Source: Verrucomicrobiota bacterium (GTDB lineage: Bacteria; Verrucomicrobiota; Verrucomicrobiia; Limisphaerales; SIBE01). From it: DNA of 35,344 bases. A program made the translations under genes and the position numbers. The stretch spans positions 1 through 35,344 of the forward strand of contig VHCZ01000038.1 in assembly GCA_016871535.1 (NCBI GenBank). Direction: 5' to 3'. The notes under the pieces are model-generated. The model was not told the origin of the DNA. It ran no database searches and was given only the letters and a program-made list of their open reading frames with translations. Below are positions 1 to 9,446 of the stretch, piece by piece. Position 1 is the stretch's first letter. The number at the start of each line of letters is the position of its first letter.

Positions 1-1
1 T

Positions 2-256
2 ATCAGCAAGGAAACGATGGCGTACTTGGCCACACGCCCCAACCGCTTTGTGTATGTGCACACGCCCAAGCACGGTTCGTGGCTCAACCTGGTGGAGACG
101 CTCTTCGGGAAAATGGCGCGGACCTTTCTGCGCGGGATGCGGGTGGCGAGTTGGCAGGAGATGAAAGAGCGCATTCTGCGGGGCGTCGCGGAAATCAACC
201 AGGCACCAGTGGTCCATCGTTGGAGCAACTTTACCGCCCTGGAGACGCTGCCGTGA
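2..256 (+). mobile_element. IS630-family transposase, C-terminal fragment
   Basis: The open frame runs in from the left edge of the window and stops with TGA at 254-256, so only the last 84 codons are visible. The motif HGSWLNLVETLFGKMAR is the hallmark of the C-terminal part of the IS630/Tc1-mariner DDE superfamily (DDE_3 type), where the last acidic catalytic residue is the E of the WLN-x-VE motif. The protein would cut and join the ends of its insertion sequence at TA dinucleotides. No copy of the terminal inverted repeat of the MITEs found further on is visible beside this fragment, so a link between them is only a hypothesis. Whether the element is complete depends on sequence left of the window. 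Confidence 0.85.
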
Positions 257-383
257 TTGTTTACTTGTCACAAAAACGATGTACTAGCTTGAGTGTTGTT
301 CACAGCGACCCCGATCTGAAGCTGCCTGCCGACATGGTTTGATGTCATTTGCGCGGGGCGCTGGAACAGCAGAGCGACACACG

Positions 384-3300
384 ATGAACGAGACCGACAC
401 GGCGGATTTGGCGCGGATTCCGCTTGAGGAGATCCGTGAGCGCAAACCCGGCGATGCGCTCCGCGACAGTGAACTTCTCTATCGCGGCCTGCTCGATTCT
501 TTGCCCAGTGCAGTGTTTGTCTGCGATCGCTCGGCCGTGATTCAGGATTACAATCGACGCGCCGCGGAACTCTGGGGTCGCGAGCCCCAGCGCGGCGATC
601 CCAACGAGCGCTTCTGCGGCTCCTTGCGGCTGTATCGGCCCGACGGGACCCTCCTGCCGCACGCACAATGCCCGGTGATGGAAGTCATGCGCACCGGCGT
701 TCCCGTCCCAAACGTCCGGGTCGTGATCGAACGGCCGGATGGTTCGCGGCTCCCGGTTCGAGTCCATTTCGCGCCCCTGCGAAACCCCCAGGGTGAGATC
801 ATCGGCGGGATGACCTCGTTTGACGACATCACGGAATTCGAGCGCGCTCAGACGCTGGCGAGGCAGAGCGAAGCGCGTTTCCGGCAACTCACCGAGAATC
901 TTCTCGTGAGTCTTTTTAGCAAGGATGCAGATGGCCGCTTCAACTTCGTGAACCGACACTTCGCGACTCTGGTGGGCAGACCGGTTGAGGAGATCGTGGG
1001 CAAAACGGATCGAGATCTTTTTCCGCCGGAACTCGCGGACGCCTATCGCCGCGATGACCAGCGCGTGATGGAAAGTCAGGCTCCGCTGAATCAGGAGGAG
1101 GAACACCAAGACCCGGGCCGGGAGAAGGTCTATGTGCAAGTGATGAAGGTCCCGACCTTCGACAATCAAGGGCAGGTCACGGGAGTGATGGGCATCTTTT
1201 GGGATATCAGCGAACGCCGGCGCGCAGAGGAAGCGTTGCAAACCTCGGAAAAGCGTTACGCCGATCTGATGAACAATCTGGACGGGATCGTGTGGGAGGT
1301 GGACGCGCGGACCTGGCAGTTTCGCTTCGTCAGTCCGCAGGCCGAACGCATCCTGGGTTACCCGGTGAGCCGTTGGCTCAACGAGCCGAACTTCTGGCCC
1401 AACCACATCCACCCTGACGACCGCGAAGCGGCCGTGAAATACTGCGTCGAAAGCACCCGTCAAGCCTGCGATCACGATTTCGAGTACCGCATGGTGGCCG
1501 CCGATGGCCGCGCGGTCTGGTTGCATGACGTGGTCAGCGTGAAGGCGGACCACGGCGAGGTGGTCACGCTGCACGGCGTGATGGTGGACATTTCTAATCG
1601 GAAACAAACTGAATCGGAGTTGGCCGATCACCGCATCCTGCTCCGGACATTGATTGAGCACACGCCGGCGGCGGTGGCCATGTTTGACACGGAAATGCGC
1701 TACCTGGCCTGGAGCAAGCGCTGGCTCACGGACGACAAGCTGGGGAACCGTGAGCTTGGCGGGTTGAGCCATTACGAGGTGTTTCCGGAAATCGGCGAGG
1801 ATTGGAAAGCCGTCCACCGTCGCTGCCTGGCGGGCGCGACCGAGTGTCGCGAAGAAGATGCCTTTCCGCGCGCGGACGGGACGGTCGATTACCTGCGGTG
1901 GGTGGTCCAACCCTGGCACAAGCCGAGCGGCCAGATCGGCGGCCTGGTCATGTTCACGGAAGTCATCACAGAACGCATCCGAGCCATCCGGGCGCTGCGC
2001 GAGAGCGAGGAACGTTTTCAGGCATTCATGAACCAGAGCCCGGTCGTGGCCTGGATCAAGGACGACCAGTTCAAGTTCCGTTACGTCAATTAGGCCTTCG
2101 AGAAGCTGTTCGAACGGTCCGCCGACAGCATCCTGGGCCGGACGGATTACGATCTCTATGCCAGGCAGTCGGCCGACCAAACTCGCGCCAATGATCGTCA
2201 CGTGTTGGCGAGCGAGGAAATGCTCGAGACGATTGAACAGGTCCCCGGCGCGGACGGCAGAATGCGCCAATGGCTGGTGCAAAAGTTCCCGCTACTTCGG
2301 ACTGATCAACGGACCTGGGTGGGCGGAACTGCAGTGGATGTGACGGATCGGCACGAGGCTGAGGCCGCGCTGAAAGCCTCTCAGCAGATGCTCCGGATTG
2401 TCCTGGACAGCATCCCGCAAGGGGTTTTCTGGAAGGACCGCGATTCCCGCTTCCTGGGCTGCAACAGGGTCGCCGCACGCAAGCGAAGGATTCGATTCGC
2501 CCGACGAGGTGATCGGCAAAGACTGACTGCGAACTGAGCGTATCCACCCCAGAACAAGGCCAGGAATTTATCCGGATCGACCAGGAGGTCATGACCACGG
2601 ACGAGCCGGTGGTAGGACGCATTGAGCCGGCGACCTTTCCGGACGGCTCGATTCATTGGTTGGAAACCAACAAGAGGCCTCTGAGGGATTCGGAAGGTCG
2701 CATCATGGGTGTCCTGGGCACCTGGCAAGACATCACCGAGCGCCGTCAGCGGGAATTGGATCTGCGCCTGCGCAATGATGTCCTGGCGGCACTGGCCTAT
2801 ACCGCCAAAGAGTTGTTGCAAGCCGCGGATTGGCGCCAGGGCATCCAACCGACTCTGAAGGCCTTGGGCGAAGCCTTTCGCGTCAGCCGGGTCTTTGTCT
2901 TCGAGCGCTGTCGGAATAGCGCCGGAGCCGATTGCGTCAGCCAGCGCGCCGAATGGGCCGCCCCGGGAATCCCGCCCCAGATCGACGACCCGGACCTCCA
3001 AAACATGGATCTGGCGCGAGTGGGCTTTGTCAGTTGGCAGGCGAGCATGAGCGCGGGCCAACCCGTCGCCACGCTGGTGAAGGACTTGCCGGAGGCCGAA
3101 CGAGCCTTCCTTGAATCGAAAGGAGTGGTCTCCGTGGTGATCTATCCGATCCAGGGGGACGGGGAGTGGAGGGGGTTCATCGGTTTCGATGAGTGTTTCG
3201 TCGAGCGCCAATGGTCCGAAGCAGAGCTGAATGCCCTGCGCACGGCCAGCGGATTACTGGGCGCTGCGATGGTGCGCACCCGCTCGGCGGCCGCGCTGCG

Positions 3301-4858
3301 GGATAGTGAGATCTTCCTTCAGATGTCGCAGCACGCCGGACAGTGCGGGAGTTGGGAGTGGGACCTGGGGACCAACGGCGTGCGCTGGTCGGAGGTCATG
3401 TGCCGCATCCACGGCCTCGAGCCCACCCAATTCCCGGGGACACTCGAGGCCGCCGTGGCCTTCATTCATCCTGACGATCAGCCCGACGTGCGAGAGGGGA
3501 TGGCAATTCTATTGGAGACACACCGATTCCGCGACACCGAGTACCGCATCATTCGACGCAACGGCGAAGAACGCAAGCTCTGGGGCCGGGGGCAGATACT
3601 CTTTGACTCCGCCGGACACGCGGTCCGGGTCATCGGCACTTCGACGGACATCACCGAGCGCAAGCGCGCCGAGGAAGAGCGCCGCCGGCTGGAGGCTCAA
3701 ATCCTGCACGCCCAGAAATTGGAAAGCCTCGGCGTCCTGGCCGGTGGCATCGCTCACGACTTTAACAACCTGCTGACGGCCGTCCTGGGCTATGCCAACC
3801 TGGCGTTGGTCAGTCTGCCGGACGAATCGCCAGCCTGCCCCATGCTCCAGTAAATCGAGAAGGCGGCCCAACGGGCCGCGGACCTGACTCAGCAAATGCT
3901 GGCTTATTCGGGCAAGGGCAAATTCGTCGTTCAACCCGTGCGGCTGGACCGGTTGGTCCAGGAAATGGCCAAATTGCTGAATACGGTGGTGTCCAGGAAA
4001 GCCATCATGGAACTCGACCTGAAGCCGGCCACCGTCGAGGGGGATGCCACACAGCTCCGACAGGTCGTGATGAATTTGATCACCAACGCTTCCGATGCAC
4101 TCGAAAGCAACGTGGGAAAAATTTGCGTGCGCACCGGAGTTCAGGAGACCGCGGCCGCTGATCTGCGTTCCCCGTTTCTTCCGGAGGAACTTCCCCCGGG
4201 TTCGTATGCCTTTGTCGAGATCGAGGACACCGGCTGCGGCATGTCCGAGGAAACGATGCGCAAGATTTTCGATCCCTTCTTCAGCACCAAATTCACGGGA
4301 CGCGGCTTAGGACTGGCGGCCGTGCTGGGCATTGTCCGCGGCGATCGGGGAACCACCAAGGTGGCGAGCACGCCCGGTCAAGGCACGCGGTTTCAGGTGC
4401 TGTTACCCGGCGCAGCGCCCATAACAACGGACCGGCTTGCGCCGGGTCGCCAGATGCAACCGCGGCACGGCTCCGGCACGGTCCTGGTGGTCGATGACGA
4501 ACCGAGCGTCCGCGAATTCGCCCAGCGCGTCTTGGAGAGCGGAGGTTTTACCGTCCATTGGGCGGAGGATGGAGAACACGGCCTGAGAGTATTTGCGCAA
4601 CATCGACACGGGATCGTGGCCGTGCTTCTTGACCTGACGATGCCGCGCATGGATGGCGTGGAAGTTTTGCGGCAATTGCGCGCTCTTTCCCCGGACGTGC
4701 CGGTTGCGGTCATGAGCGGGTACAGCGAAATGGACATTGCCAGGCGCTTTGAGGGGATGCGCGTGGACGGCTTTTTGCAGAAGCCGTTTGTGTCCCAAGA
4801 TCTCCTCACGCTCGTGAGCCGGATGGTGCCGCCGAACACCGCACCGCGGTCTCTCTGA
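384..4858 (+). pseudogene. Multi-PAS hybrid sensor histidine kinase, broken by two stops and two frameshifts
   Basis: Read across three frames, this is one gene. PAS-type modules begin near 471, 870, 1245, 1640, 2005, 2380 and 3320. A GAF-like segment lies at about 2780-3290. HisKA has the H-box [11 protein letters not shown] near 3745. The HATPase has the N-box NLITNASDAL, DTGCGM, FDPFFSTK and GRGLGL (4060-4400). A receiver domain starts at VLVVDDEPS, has the phosphoacceptor D in LLDLTMPRMDG, and ends near 4840. TAG at 2091-2093 interrupts YVN/AFEKLFERS. A +1 shift falls near 2472-2482 and another at 2521, after which TDCELS resumes. TAA at 3851-3853 splits LQ/IEKAAQRAADL between the H-box and the ATPase domain. 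The intact family senses signals through PAS/GAF modules and relays phosphate from His to Asp. Here no product can hold both the phosphoacceptor His and the ATPase. An ATG at 342 is an alternative start. Assembly error is the main alternative to real decay. Confidence 0.85.
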
Positions 4859-4910
4859 CCGTGCCAGCACTCTCCCAAAGCGCTTAACCTAACTTCTGAC
4901 CTCAGAAAAA

Positions 4911-5046
4911 CAAAAGATGCGGGTCCAGCAAAGGGGTTGATAATTCCCCGAATTCTTTGTTCTCTTCGTTGCCTTTTGTTAAGAAACAGAAGCCAACGAA
5001 GGGAACGAAGAAGAGAACCAAGGGAATTCTTCTTCCGCATTCTGAC
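4911..5046. repeat. Large imperfect inverted repeat between convergent genes
   Basis: The left arm around 4946-4980 (CCGAATTCTTTG, TTCTCTTCGTTG) is complementary, with gaps, to the right arm around 4985-5031 (CAACGAAGGGAACGAAG, AAGAGAACCAAGG, GAATTCTT). An outer pair AGATGCGG (from 4915) and CCGCATTCT (about 5035-5043) extends the fold. It fills the 238-bp gap between the kinase remnant and the oppositely oriented spermidine-synthase-like gene, where it could act as a bidirectional terminator. The style resembles a dispersed repeat rather than a simple terminator. No gene is seen in the gap. Confidence 0.6.
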
Positions 5047-5096
5047 TTGCTCCACGCAAACTTTTAGTGAGTTCAGAACTTCGCTGCGCGGCGGCG

Positions 5097-7787
5097 TCAC
5101 CGCTCCCTGGACAGCCGTCTCAGCAATTCATTGGCCACGGGCCGCGAGGGTTGGGCCTCAGCCAGCCGCTGCAACAGCCAGCGCGCCTCATCCGGTTGGG
5201 TCTTCGCTTGTTGCACCGCGATGGTCAGACAACGAGCGTACGCGGTCGAGAATTGGTCGCTGAGGCGGCAGCTTTCGAGGTAAGTGTCGAGTGCGCTCGC
5301 TAGCCGTCCTGCGGTTTCCTCGGCCAGCCCGCGCAGATAAACGTCGCGCGCCTGGATGAATTTCTCCAGTCGAAGGAGGAAGGTCTGATTTGCGTCCTCT
5401 CCAGCGCTTTCGATGAGTTCTCTTGGATTGCCCCGGACACGGTCCAGCCAACGGAAAAGCAGCCGGTGCGGCGCTTGGTTCCGCCGATACGCGAAATGCG
5501 GCGCGCGCAGAATGACGACCGGTTGGTCGTCCGTGTTCAAGGCGGCGCCTTGGGAAAATTCCCGCAGCGCGCTGGGTCCCGCGAGGAAACACCCGAAGAG
5601 ATGCAGGGCATCCGGCAAACCCAGGCTCTTGAGTTCTTGAATCAGGTTGGGATCGCGGACGCGGTTCTCGAACCAACCGGTGGAATCCACAGTCGCTTCG
5701 TCCATGGCGATGAGGCCCAGCACGGGCGTATCGACGTTGAACCGCAGCAGAAAAGCCCGGGCGTCGGGAAACACTTCCAGGCAAGTGCGAACGATGACTT
5801 GCAGCATGGCCTCATCGAGTTGAAACAGCGGCAGCCACTGGCAAAAAACTCCGTCCGGCGCCAGGCGCTGGCGCATCGCTTGAAAATGTTCCCGCGTGTA
5901 GAGCGCCCCCGCGCCGTCCCGTGCCGGATGAAAAAGGTCGGCCACGATCACGTCATACTGCTCGCGGGATGCGCGGACGAACCGGCGCGCGTCCGCCACG
6001 CGCACGTTCAGGCCGGGCCGAAGGCGGTTGTGCGGTGCAAAGTGATCCAAGACGTGAGGAATCTCAGGAATCAGTTCGACGCCGTCCGCCGCTAAATCGG
6101 CATACGGCCCGGCTGCGGCAAAAGTGATCCCTGTGCCCAGGCCAAGAAACAAAGCGCGCTTTGGATTCGGGTGCAGCAGGAGCGGAATGTGGGCATGGCG
6201 TCGCGCCGCGTCCGCCGCACCGGTGCCGCCCATCGTGAAGCGATTGTTGACCAGCAAACTCCGATGGCCGTCGAAGTGCTCGACCACCGCGATCGAATCC
6301 ATCACGCCTTCTCGATATTCGAGGATTTTGCCGCCCGGCGGCGCTTGAACGATCTGCAGCCGGCGCGGAAGCGCAACCATCAACACCAGCGGCAAAATCA
6401 GAAGCATCCAGGCTCGACCCGAACGTTTCGGCAGAAGCGCGACGTACGCGCCGGACAGGGACACGAAGCTCCATTTGGCCCCCAGGGCAGGCAGCAACAT
6501 AACTCCGAATATGAGCGGCGCCAGCGCGCTGCCCAAAGTGTTTAGAGCCACAGCACGGCCGACGCCATCGCGCTCGCGCTTGCTGGATTGAACGAGATGG
6601 CTGAACATCGCGCCCATCAGGATCGTGGGCAAACCAAAGACCAAAGCGGCGACCACGGCTTCCGCGGCAAATCCTCCGGCCAACGTGTCACCTAAGCTGG
6701 TTCGACAGAAAACGTAGATTTTCTGCGCCCCGGTGAGAACCCAGGCGCCAAGCAGACAACTCGTGGAAAGGCCGATCAGGAGCAACGGCCGGAGTCGGGT
6801 TGTCGAAGTTCGATTGCCGAAGCGATGGTAGATACTGGCGCCGATCGAGGTGCCGAGAAGGTAAACCGACAACGCCGCGGCAAAACTGTAAATCGTGTTC
6901 TCCAGCACTTCAGCCATCACACGCACCCCGAGGACTTCGTATCCAATGCCCAACAGGCCGGTGGCGAATAAGGTCAGGTCCAAACCCTGGCCCTTACGAA
7001 TCTGCTCATGCCCCGTGAACCAGGTAGGGCGAGTCCGTCCCGGCGAGCCGCGCGACATGCTTGGCGCACGTCCAGGGCGGCTCGCTGGGGACAGGCTCGC
7101 CTTGCCTTGAGGCTCAAGTGAAGGAGGCCGCTGTTGCTCTTGAGTAGTTGAAACAAGAACTCGCCGTTGGCTTCGCGCCTCCACGATCAACATCACCACG
7201 CCGCAGAGCAGATTCAGCCCGGCCAAAGCGAAAAGCGACTTCGTGAAACCGAGCGATGGCACCAGGATGAACGTGCTGGCCAAGGTGCCCGCCACCGCGC
7301 CCAGCGTGTTGAGTGAATAAAGCACGGCAATGCACCGGCCATCGGCCATCCACGGGGACGCGAATCGTTCCATTGCGGGCAGCGTCGCTCCCATCGAAAT
7401 CGTTGCGGGAAGCAGCGCAAGAAAAGGGACTGCAAAGGCCGAGAACCAATGCCGTGCTGCGGAAGGGGCCAGTCCTATCAGACTCAACGCAAAATCGTTC
7501 GCGAGCGGCAACAGCGCCGTCAACAACAGTCCCCAGACTCCAATGACTATTTCGAGCGCGGCATACCAGCGCCCAGGGCGGGCGCTCCTTCCGATTGCGC
7601 CATCCAGCCTCCAAGCGCCCAGGGCCAGGCCGCCGAAGAACGCCGCTACCACGGCGAGCACCGCAGGCATTTCGTGCCCAAGGCCGATCCCGAACTGGCG
7701 AGACCAAATCATCTGGCAGCCGAGTCCACCGAGACCGGAGAGGAAGAAAACCGTGTAAACCGTCCGCCGTTGGAGTTTAGGCGTCAT
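5097..7787 (-). CDS. Fused MFS-like membrane protein / spermidine synthase-like protein
   Basis: A protein of about 896 aa. The first 400 or so residues hold many hydrophobic segments (FFLSGLGGLGCQMIWSRQ, GHEMPAVLAVVAAFFGGLALG, ATISMGATLPAME) typical of the membrane half of fused spermidine synthases. From about residue 482 (GKILEYREGVMDSIAVVEH) a PABS-type aminopropyltransferase-like Rossmann domain follows, with LFLGLGTGITFAAAG near 540 and DVIVADLFHP near 617. An alpha-helical tail (residues about 780-896) resembles TPR-like helices. The family is an inner-membrane protein, but the substrate is rarely known and polyamine synthesis is not assured. The ATG at 7785-7787 (MTPKLQRR) is preferred over an upstream GTG/ATG because the first membrane segment follows directly. 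Residues about 228-255 are encoded by an 84-bp dispersed repeat inserted in frame between two membrane segments. Confidence 0.85.
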   Translation of the reverse strand: MTPKLQRRTVYTVFFLSGLGGLGCQMIWSRQFGIGLGHEMPAVLAVVAAFFGGLALGAWRLDGAIGRSARPGRWYAALEIVIGVWGLLLTALLPLANDFALSLIGLAPSAARHWFSAFAVPFLALLPATISMGATLPAMERFASPWMADGRCIAVLYSLNTLGAVAGTLASTFILVPSLGFTKSLFALAGLNLLCGVVMLIVEARSQRRVLVSTTQEQQRPPSLEPQGKASLSPASRPGRAPSMSRGSPGRTRPTWFTGHEQIRKGQGLDLTLFATGLLGIGYEVLGVRVMAEVLENTIYSFAAALSVYLLGTSIGASIYHRFGNRTSTTRLRPLLLIGLSTSCLLGAWVLTGAQKIYVFCRTSLGDTLAGGFAAEAVVAALVFGLPTILMGAMFSHLVQSSKRERDGVGRAVALNTLGSALAPLIFGVMLLPALGAKWSFVSLSGAYVALLPKRSGRAWMLLILPLVLMVALPRRLQIVQAPPGGKILEYREGVMDSIAVVEHFDGHRSLLVNNRFTMGGTGAADAARRHAHIPLLLHPNPKRALFLGLGTGITFAAAGPYADLAADGVELIPEIPHVLDHFAPHNRLRPGLNVRVADARRFVRASREQYDVIVADLFHPARDGAGALYTREHFQAMRQRLAPDGVFCQWLPLFQLDEAMLQVIVRTCLEVFPDARAFLLRFNVDTPVLGLIAMDEATVDSTGWFENRVRDPNLIQELKSLGLPDALHLFGCFLAGPSALREFSQGAALNTDDQPVVILRAPHFAYRRNQAPHRLLFRWLDRVRGNPRELIESAGEDANQTFLLRLEKFIQARDVYLRGLAEETAGRLASALDTYLESCRLSDQFSTAYARCLTIAVQQAKTQPDEARWLLQRLAEAQPSRPVANELLRRLSRER
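7023..7106 (+). repeat. 84-bp GGTAGGGC palindromic element, copy A (inside a gene)
   Basis: It begins GGTAGGGCGAG and ends CTCGCCTTGCC, its near inverted repeat, with inner arms GCGAGCCG and CGGCTCGC. Copies of the same 84-bp length lie at 28464-28547 (opposite orientation) and 35230-35313. This copy lies within the spermidine-synthase-like gene and adds exactly 28 codons with no stop, producing a low-complexity Ser/Pro/Arg/Gly-rich linker between membrane segments. Confidence 0.85.
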
Positions 7788-8213
7788 CGAGAACTGGAGA
7801 GGGAGAAATCCGGGCGCCCGAAAGACGCGGACCAACACCGTGCGGCGCGCGGAACTAACCACGGATTACACGGATCATACGGATAGGAGCGAAGGAACGA
7901 ACTCGTGTATCCATGTTCATCCGTTGCCTCCACAAGTTGGCGGTGAAGCGTAGCTATACAGATTTTCAATCTGCCGTATCGCCGACTTGTAGTCGGCTGC
8001 GCGACAAACTCGCCCGACCGCACCGGATTGGCCGGCGTGCCGCGGATTCCAAATCCGCGATACGGCAGAGTGCAACTCTGCGCTACGTGGACGGCGATCA
8101 CCGACAACTCGTGGATGCACTGGTGTTCATCCGTGGCCGAACCTTGAACTCGAAACCTGGAACCTCGAACCTCGCCCCTGGGCGGCCTGGGCGGATACCC
8201 CATTTCTCGCAGC
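7788..8213. other. Intergenic region made mostly of repeats
   Basis: No gene is supported here. From 7858 it holds an ATCCGTG-type heptamer repeat (ACCACGGATTACACGGAT) and from 7949 a four-hairpin element. Near 8140-8180 there is a run of GAAC-CT-like units (TTGAACTCGAAACCTGG, AACCTCGAACC). The flanking genes diverge from this region, so both must be promoted from within or beside repeat DNA. Confidence 0.6.
7949..8087. repeat. Four-hairpin element, copy 1
   Basis: Order: outer CGTAGC; hairpin CAGATT-ttc-AATCTG; GTATCG; hairpin GCCGACT-tgt-AGTCGGC; a variable spacer; hairpin GCGGATT-cca-AATCCGC; CGATACGG; hairpin GCAGAGT-gca-ACTCTGC; outer GCTACG. The outer hexamers and the GTATCG/CGATAC pairs are complementary, so the whole unit can also close into one long stem. 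Further copies lie at 20827-20962 and 33297-33413. It sits between divergent genes. Confidence 0.85.
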
Positions 8214-8242
8214 TTGGATTTCCAGAACGATTCGCGCATAAT
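8214..8242 (+). promoter_or_regulatory. Putative metF promoter, leaderless layout
   Basis: TTGGAT (8214-8219), a 17-bp spacer, then CATAAT (8237-8242), which matches the sigma70 -10 box at five of six positions. Only 7 nt separate the -10 box from the ATG at 8250, so the predicted transcription start falls on or next to the start codon. This favours 8250 over the ATG at 8241, which overlaps the -10 box. Confidence 0.6.
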
Positions 8243-8249
8243 GCCAACG

Positions 8250-9182
8250 ATGCAGTTTATCCGCGACATCTACGCCGCCAAGCAAGCCAGCAATCGCCCG
8301 GTGATTTCCTTTGAATTCTTTCCGCCGAAAACGGAGGAAGGCGACCGGAACCTGCTGGAGAAAACCATCCCTGCGTTGAAACAACTTCAACCCGATTTCT
8401 GCTCGGTCACGTACGGCGCCGGCGGCAGCACGCGGGAGAAGACGTTGATGATCGTGGACCGCATTCAGCGGACCCACGGGATCACGGGCATGGCCCATTT
8501 GACCTGCGTCGGCTCGACCAGCCAGCAAATCGGCGAAGCGCTGGAGCAGGCCCGAGCGCTTGGAATCAAGAACATCCTGGCCTTGCGCGGCGATCCGCCC
8601 GGCGGCATGGGCGAATTCAAGAAAACTGAAGGCGGCTTCGAGTTTTCGTATCAACTGGTCCAGTTCATCCGGCAAACGGGCGGCTTTTCCATCGGCACGG
8701 CGGGGTTTCCGGAAGGCCACATCGCCTGCAAGGAAGGCAAGCAGGTCGATTGGGAGCGATTGAAAGCCAAGATCGATTGCGGCGCCGACTTTGTTATCAC
8801 CCAACTTTTCTTCGACAACGCGGACTTCTTTGTCTTCCGCGAATACATGGTGAAGAAGCTCGGCGTGACGGTCTCCATTACGCCCGGCATTCTGCCCATC
8901 CTGAGCGCCGCCCAGGTGAAGCGGTTTACGGAGATGTGCGGCGCGCGCATGCCGGCGCCGCTGCTCGCGCGGCTGGAGCCTTTGCGGGACAATGACGAGG
9001 CGGCGACCGAGTTTGGGATCGAGTACGCGACGAGACAGTGCGAAGAACTCCTGCGCGAAGGCGTGCCTGGGCTTCACATTTACACGTTGAATAAAGCTCG
9101 CTCCGCGACGCAAGTGCTGAAAAACTTGGGCCTGGCGTATCAAGTGGCTCGATCGCGCCTGCCAACCGGCGCAGCTTACTGA
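8250..9182 (+). CDS. metF: 5,10-methylenetetrahydrofolate reductase
   Basis: A 310-aa cytosolic flavoprotein of the MetF family, which reduces 5,10-methylene-THF to 5-methyl-THF with NAD(P)H to supply methyl groups for methionine synthesis. Family motifs are clear: ISFEFFPPKTEEG near the N-terminus, VTYGAGGSTREKT, HLTCVGST, NILALRGDPPGG, DFVITQLFFDNADF, and ITPGILPILS. The start at 8250 (MQFIRDIY) is chosen because a -10 box ends 7 nt upstream; ATG 8241 would add three residues. E. coli MetF has 296 residues and usually ends soon after the LKNLGL-like helix; here 15 or so extra residues lead to a stop codon (TGA 9180-9182) supplied by the inserted MITE, so the native C-terminus has probably been altered. 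Confidence 0.96.
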   Translation: MQFIRDIYAAKQASNRPVISFEFFPPKTEEGDRNLLEKTIPALKQLQPDFCSVTYGAGGSTREKTLMIVDRIQRTHGITGMAHLTCVGSTSQQIGEALEQARALGIKNILALRGDPPGGMGEFKKTEGGFEFSYQLVQFIRQTGGFSIGTAGFPEGHIACKEGKQVDWERLKAKIDCGADFVITQLFFDNADFFVFREYMVKKLGVTVSITPGILPILSAAQVKRFTEMCGARMPAPLLARLEPLRDNDEAATEFGIEYATRQCEELLREGVPGLHIYTLNKARSATQVLKNLGLAYQVARSRLPTGAAY

Positions 9183-9445
9183 TCAGACCGCGGGATAGAA
9201 TACACTTTGCCAGGAGGGATTTTGGCCAGCCGCGAGGAGCGCGCGAGGCGGTGTATCCCTGCGATCCACAACGAGCGAGCGACGAAGCGGCTGGCCAAAA
9301 GACCCCTGGCCCTGCGGGTTGCGCCGCATTTGGGCTCTGGCTTCGTTGCTCCTCAGTCGAAGAATCCACCAGGGATATTCTCCTTCGTCGCGCCTGAGCC
9401 CAAATGCGACGCAACAAAGTGTATTCTATCCCACGGTCTGATCAG
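9179..9445 (+). mobile_element. MITE copy 1, 31-bp terminal inverted repeats, TA duplication
   Basis: A 267-bp element bounded by TA (9177-9178 and 9446-9447). Its ends are inverted repeats of 31 bp with one mismatch, beginning CTGATCAGACCG and ending ATAGAATACACTTTG. The interior carries two large inverted repeats (TTTTGGCCAGC/GCTGGCCAAAA and GCATTTGGGCT/AGCCCAAATGC) and no transposase. A second copy in opposite orientation lies at 23331-23602. The TA duplication and size fit a non-autonomous IS630/Tc1-mariner-type MITE. It supplies the metF stop codon, and the A of its right-hand TA is the first base of the next gene's ATG. Confidence 0.92.
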
Positions 9446-9446
9446 T

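Noticed and set aside
2091-2093. Pyrrolysine or selenocysteine-type readthrough, or stop-codon reassignment, at the TAG in the kinase
   Set aside because: Two frameshifts and a TAA also interrupt the gene, and other genes end normally with TAG, TAA and TGA, so decay or sequence error explains it better.
345-2282. A 645-codon open frame on the minus strand opposite the kinase
   Set aside because: It mirrors the PAS-domain coding strand, has no recognisable family, and is a by-product of GC-rich codon use.
5097-7787. A classical spermidine synthase (speE)
   Set aside because: The long membrane half and the weak match of substrate residues make polyamine synthesis uncertain, so the gene symbol is not used.
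9207-9446. N-terminal extension of the AAA ATPase starting at a TTG inside the MITE
   Set aside because: The extension is MITE sequence; the family N-terminus starts at ATG 9447.
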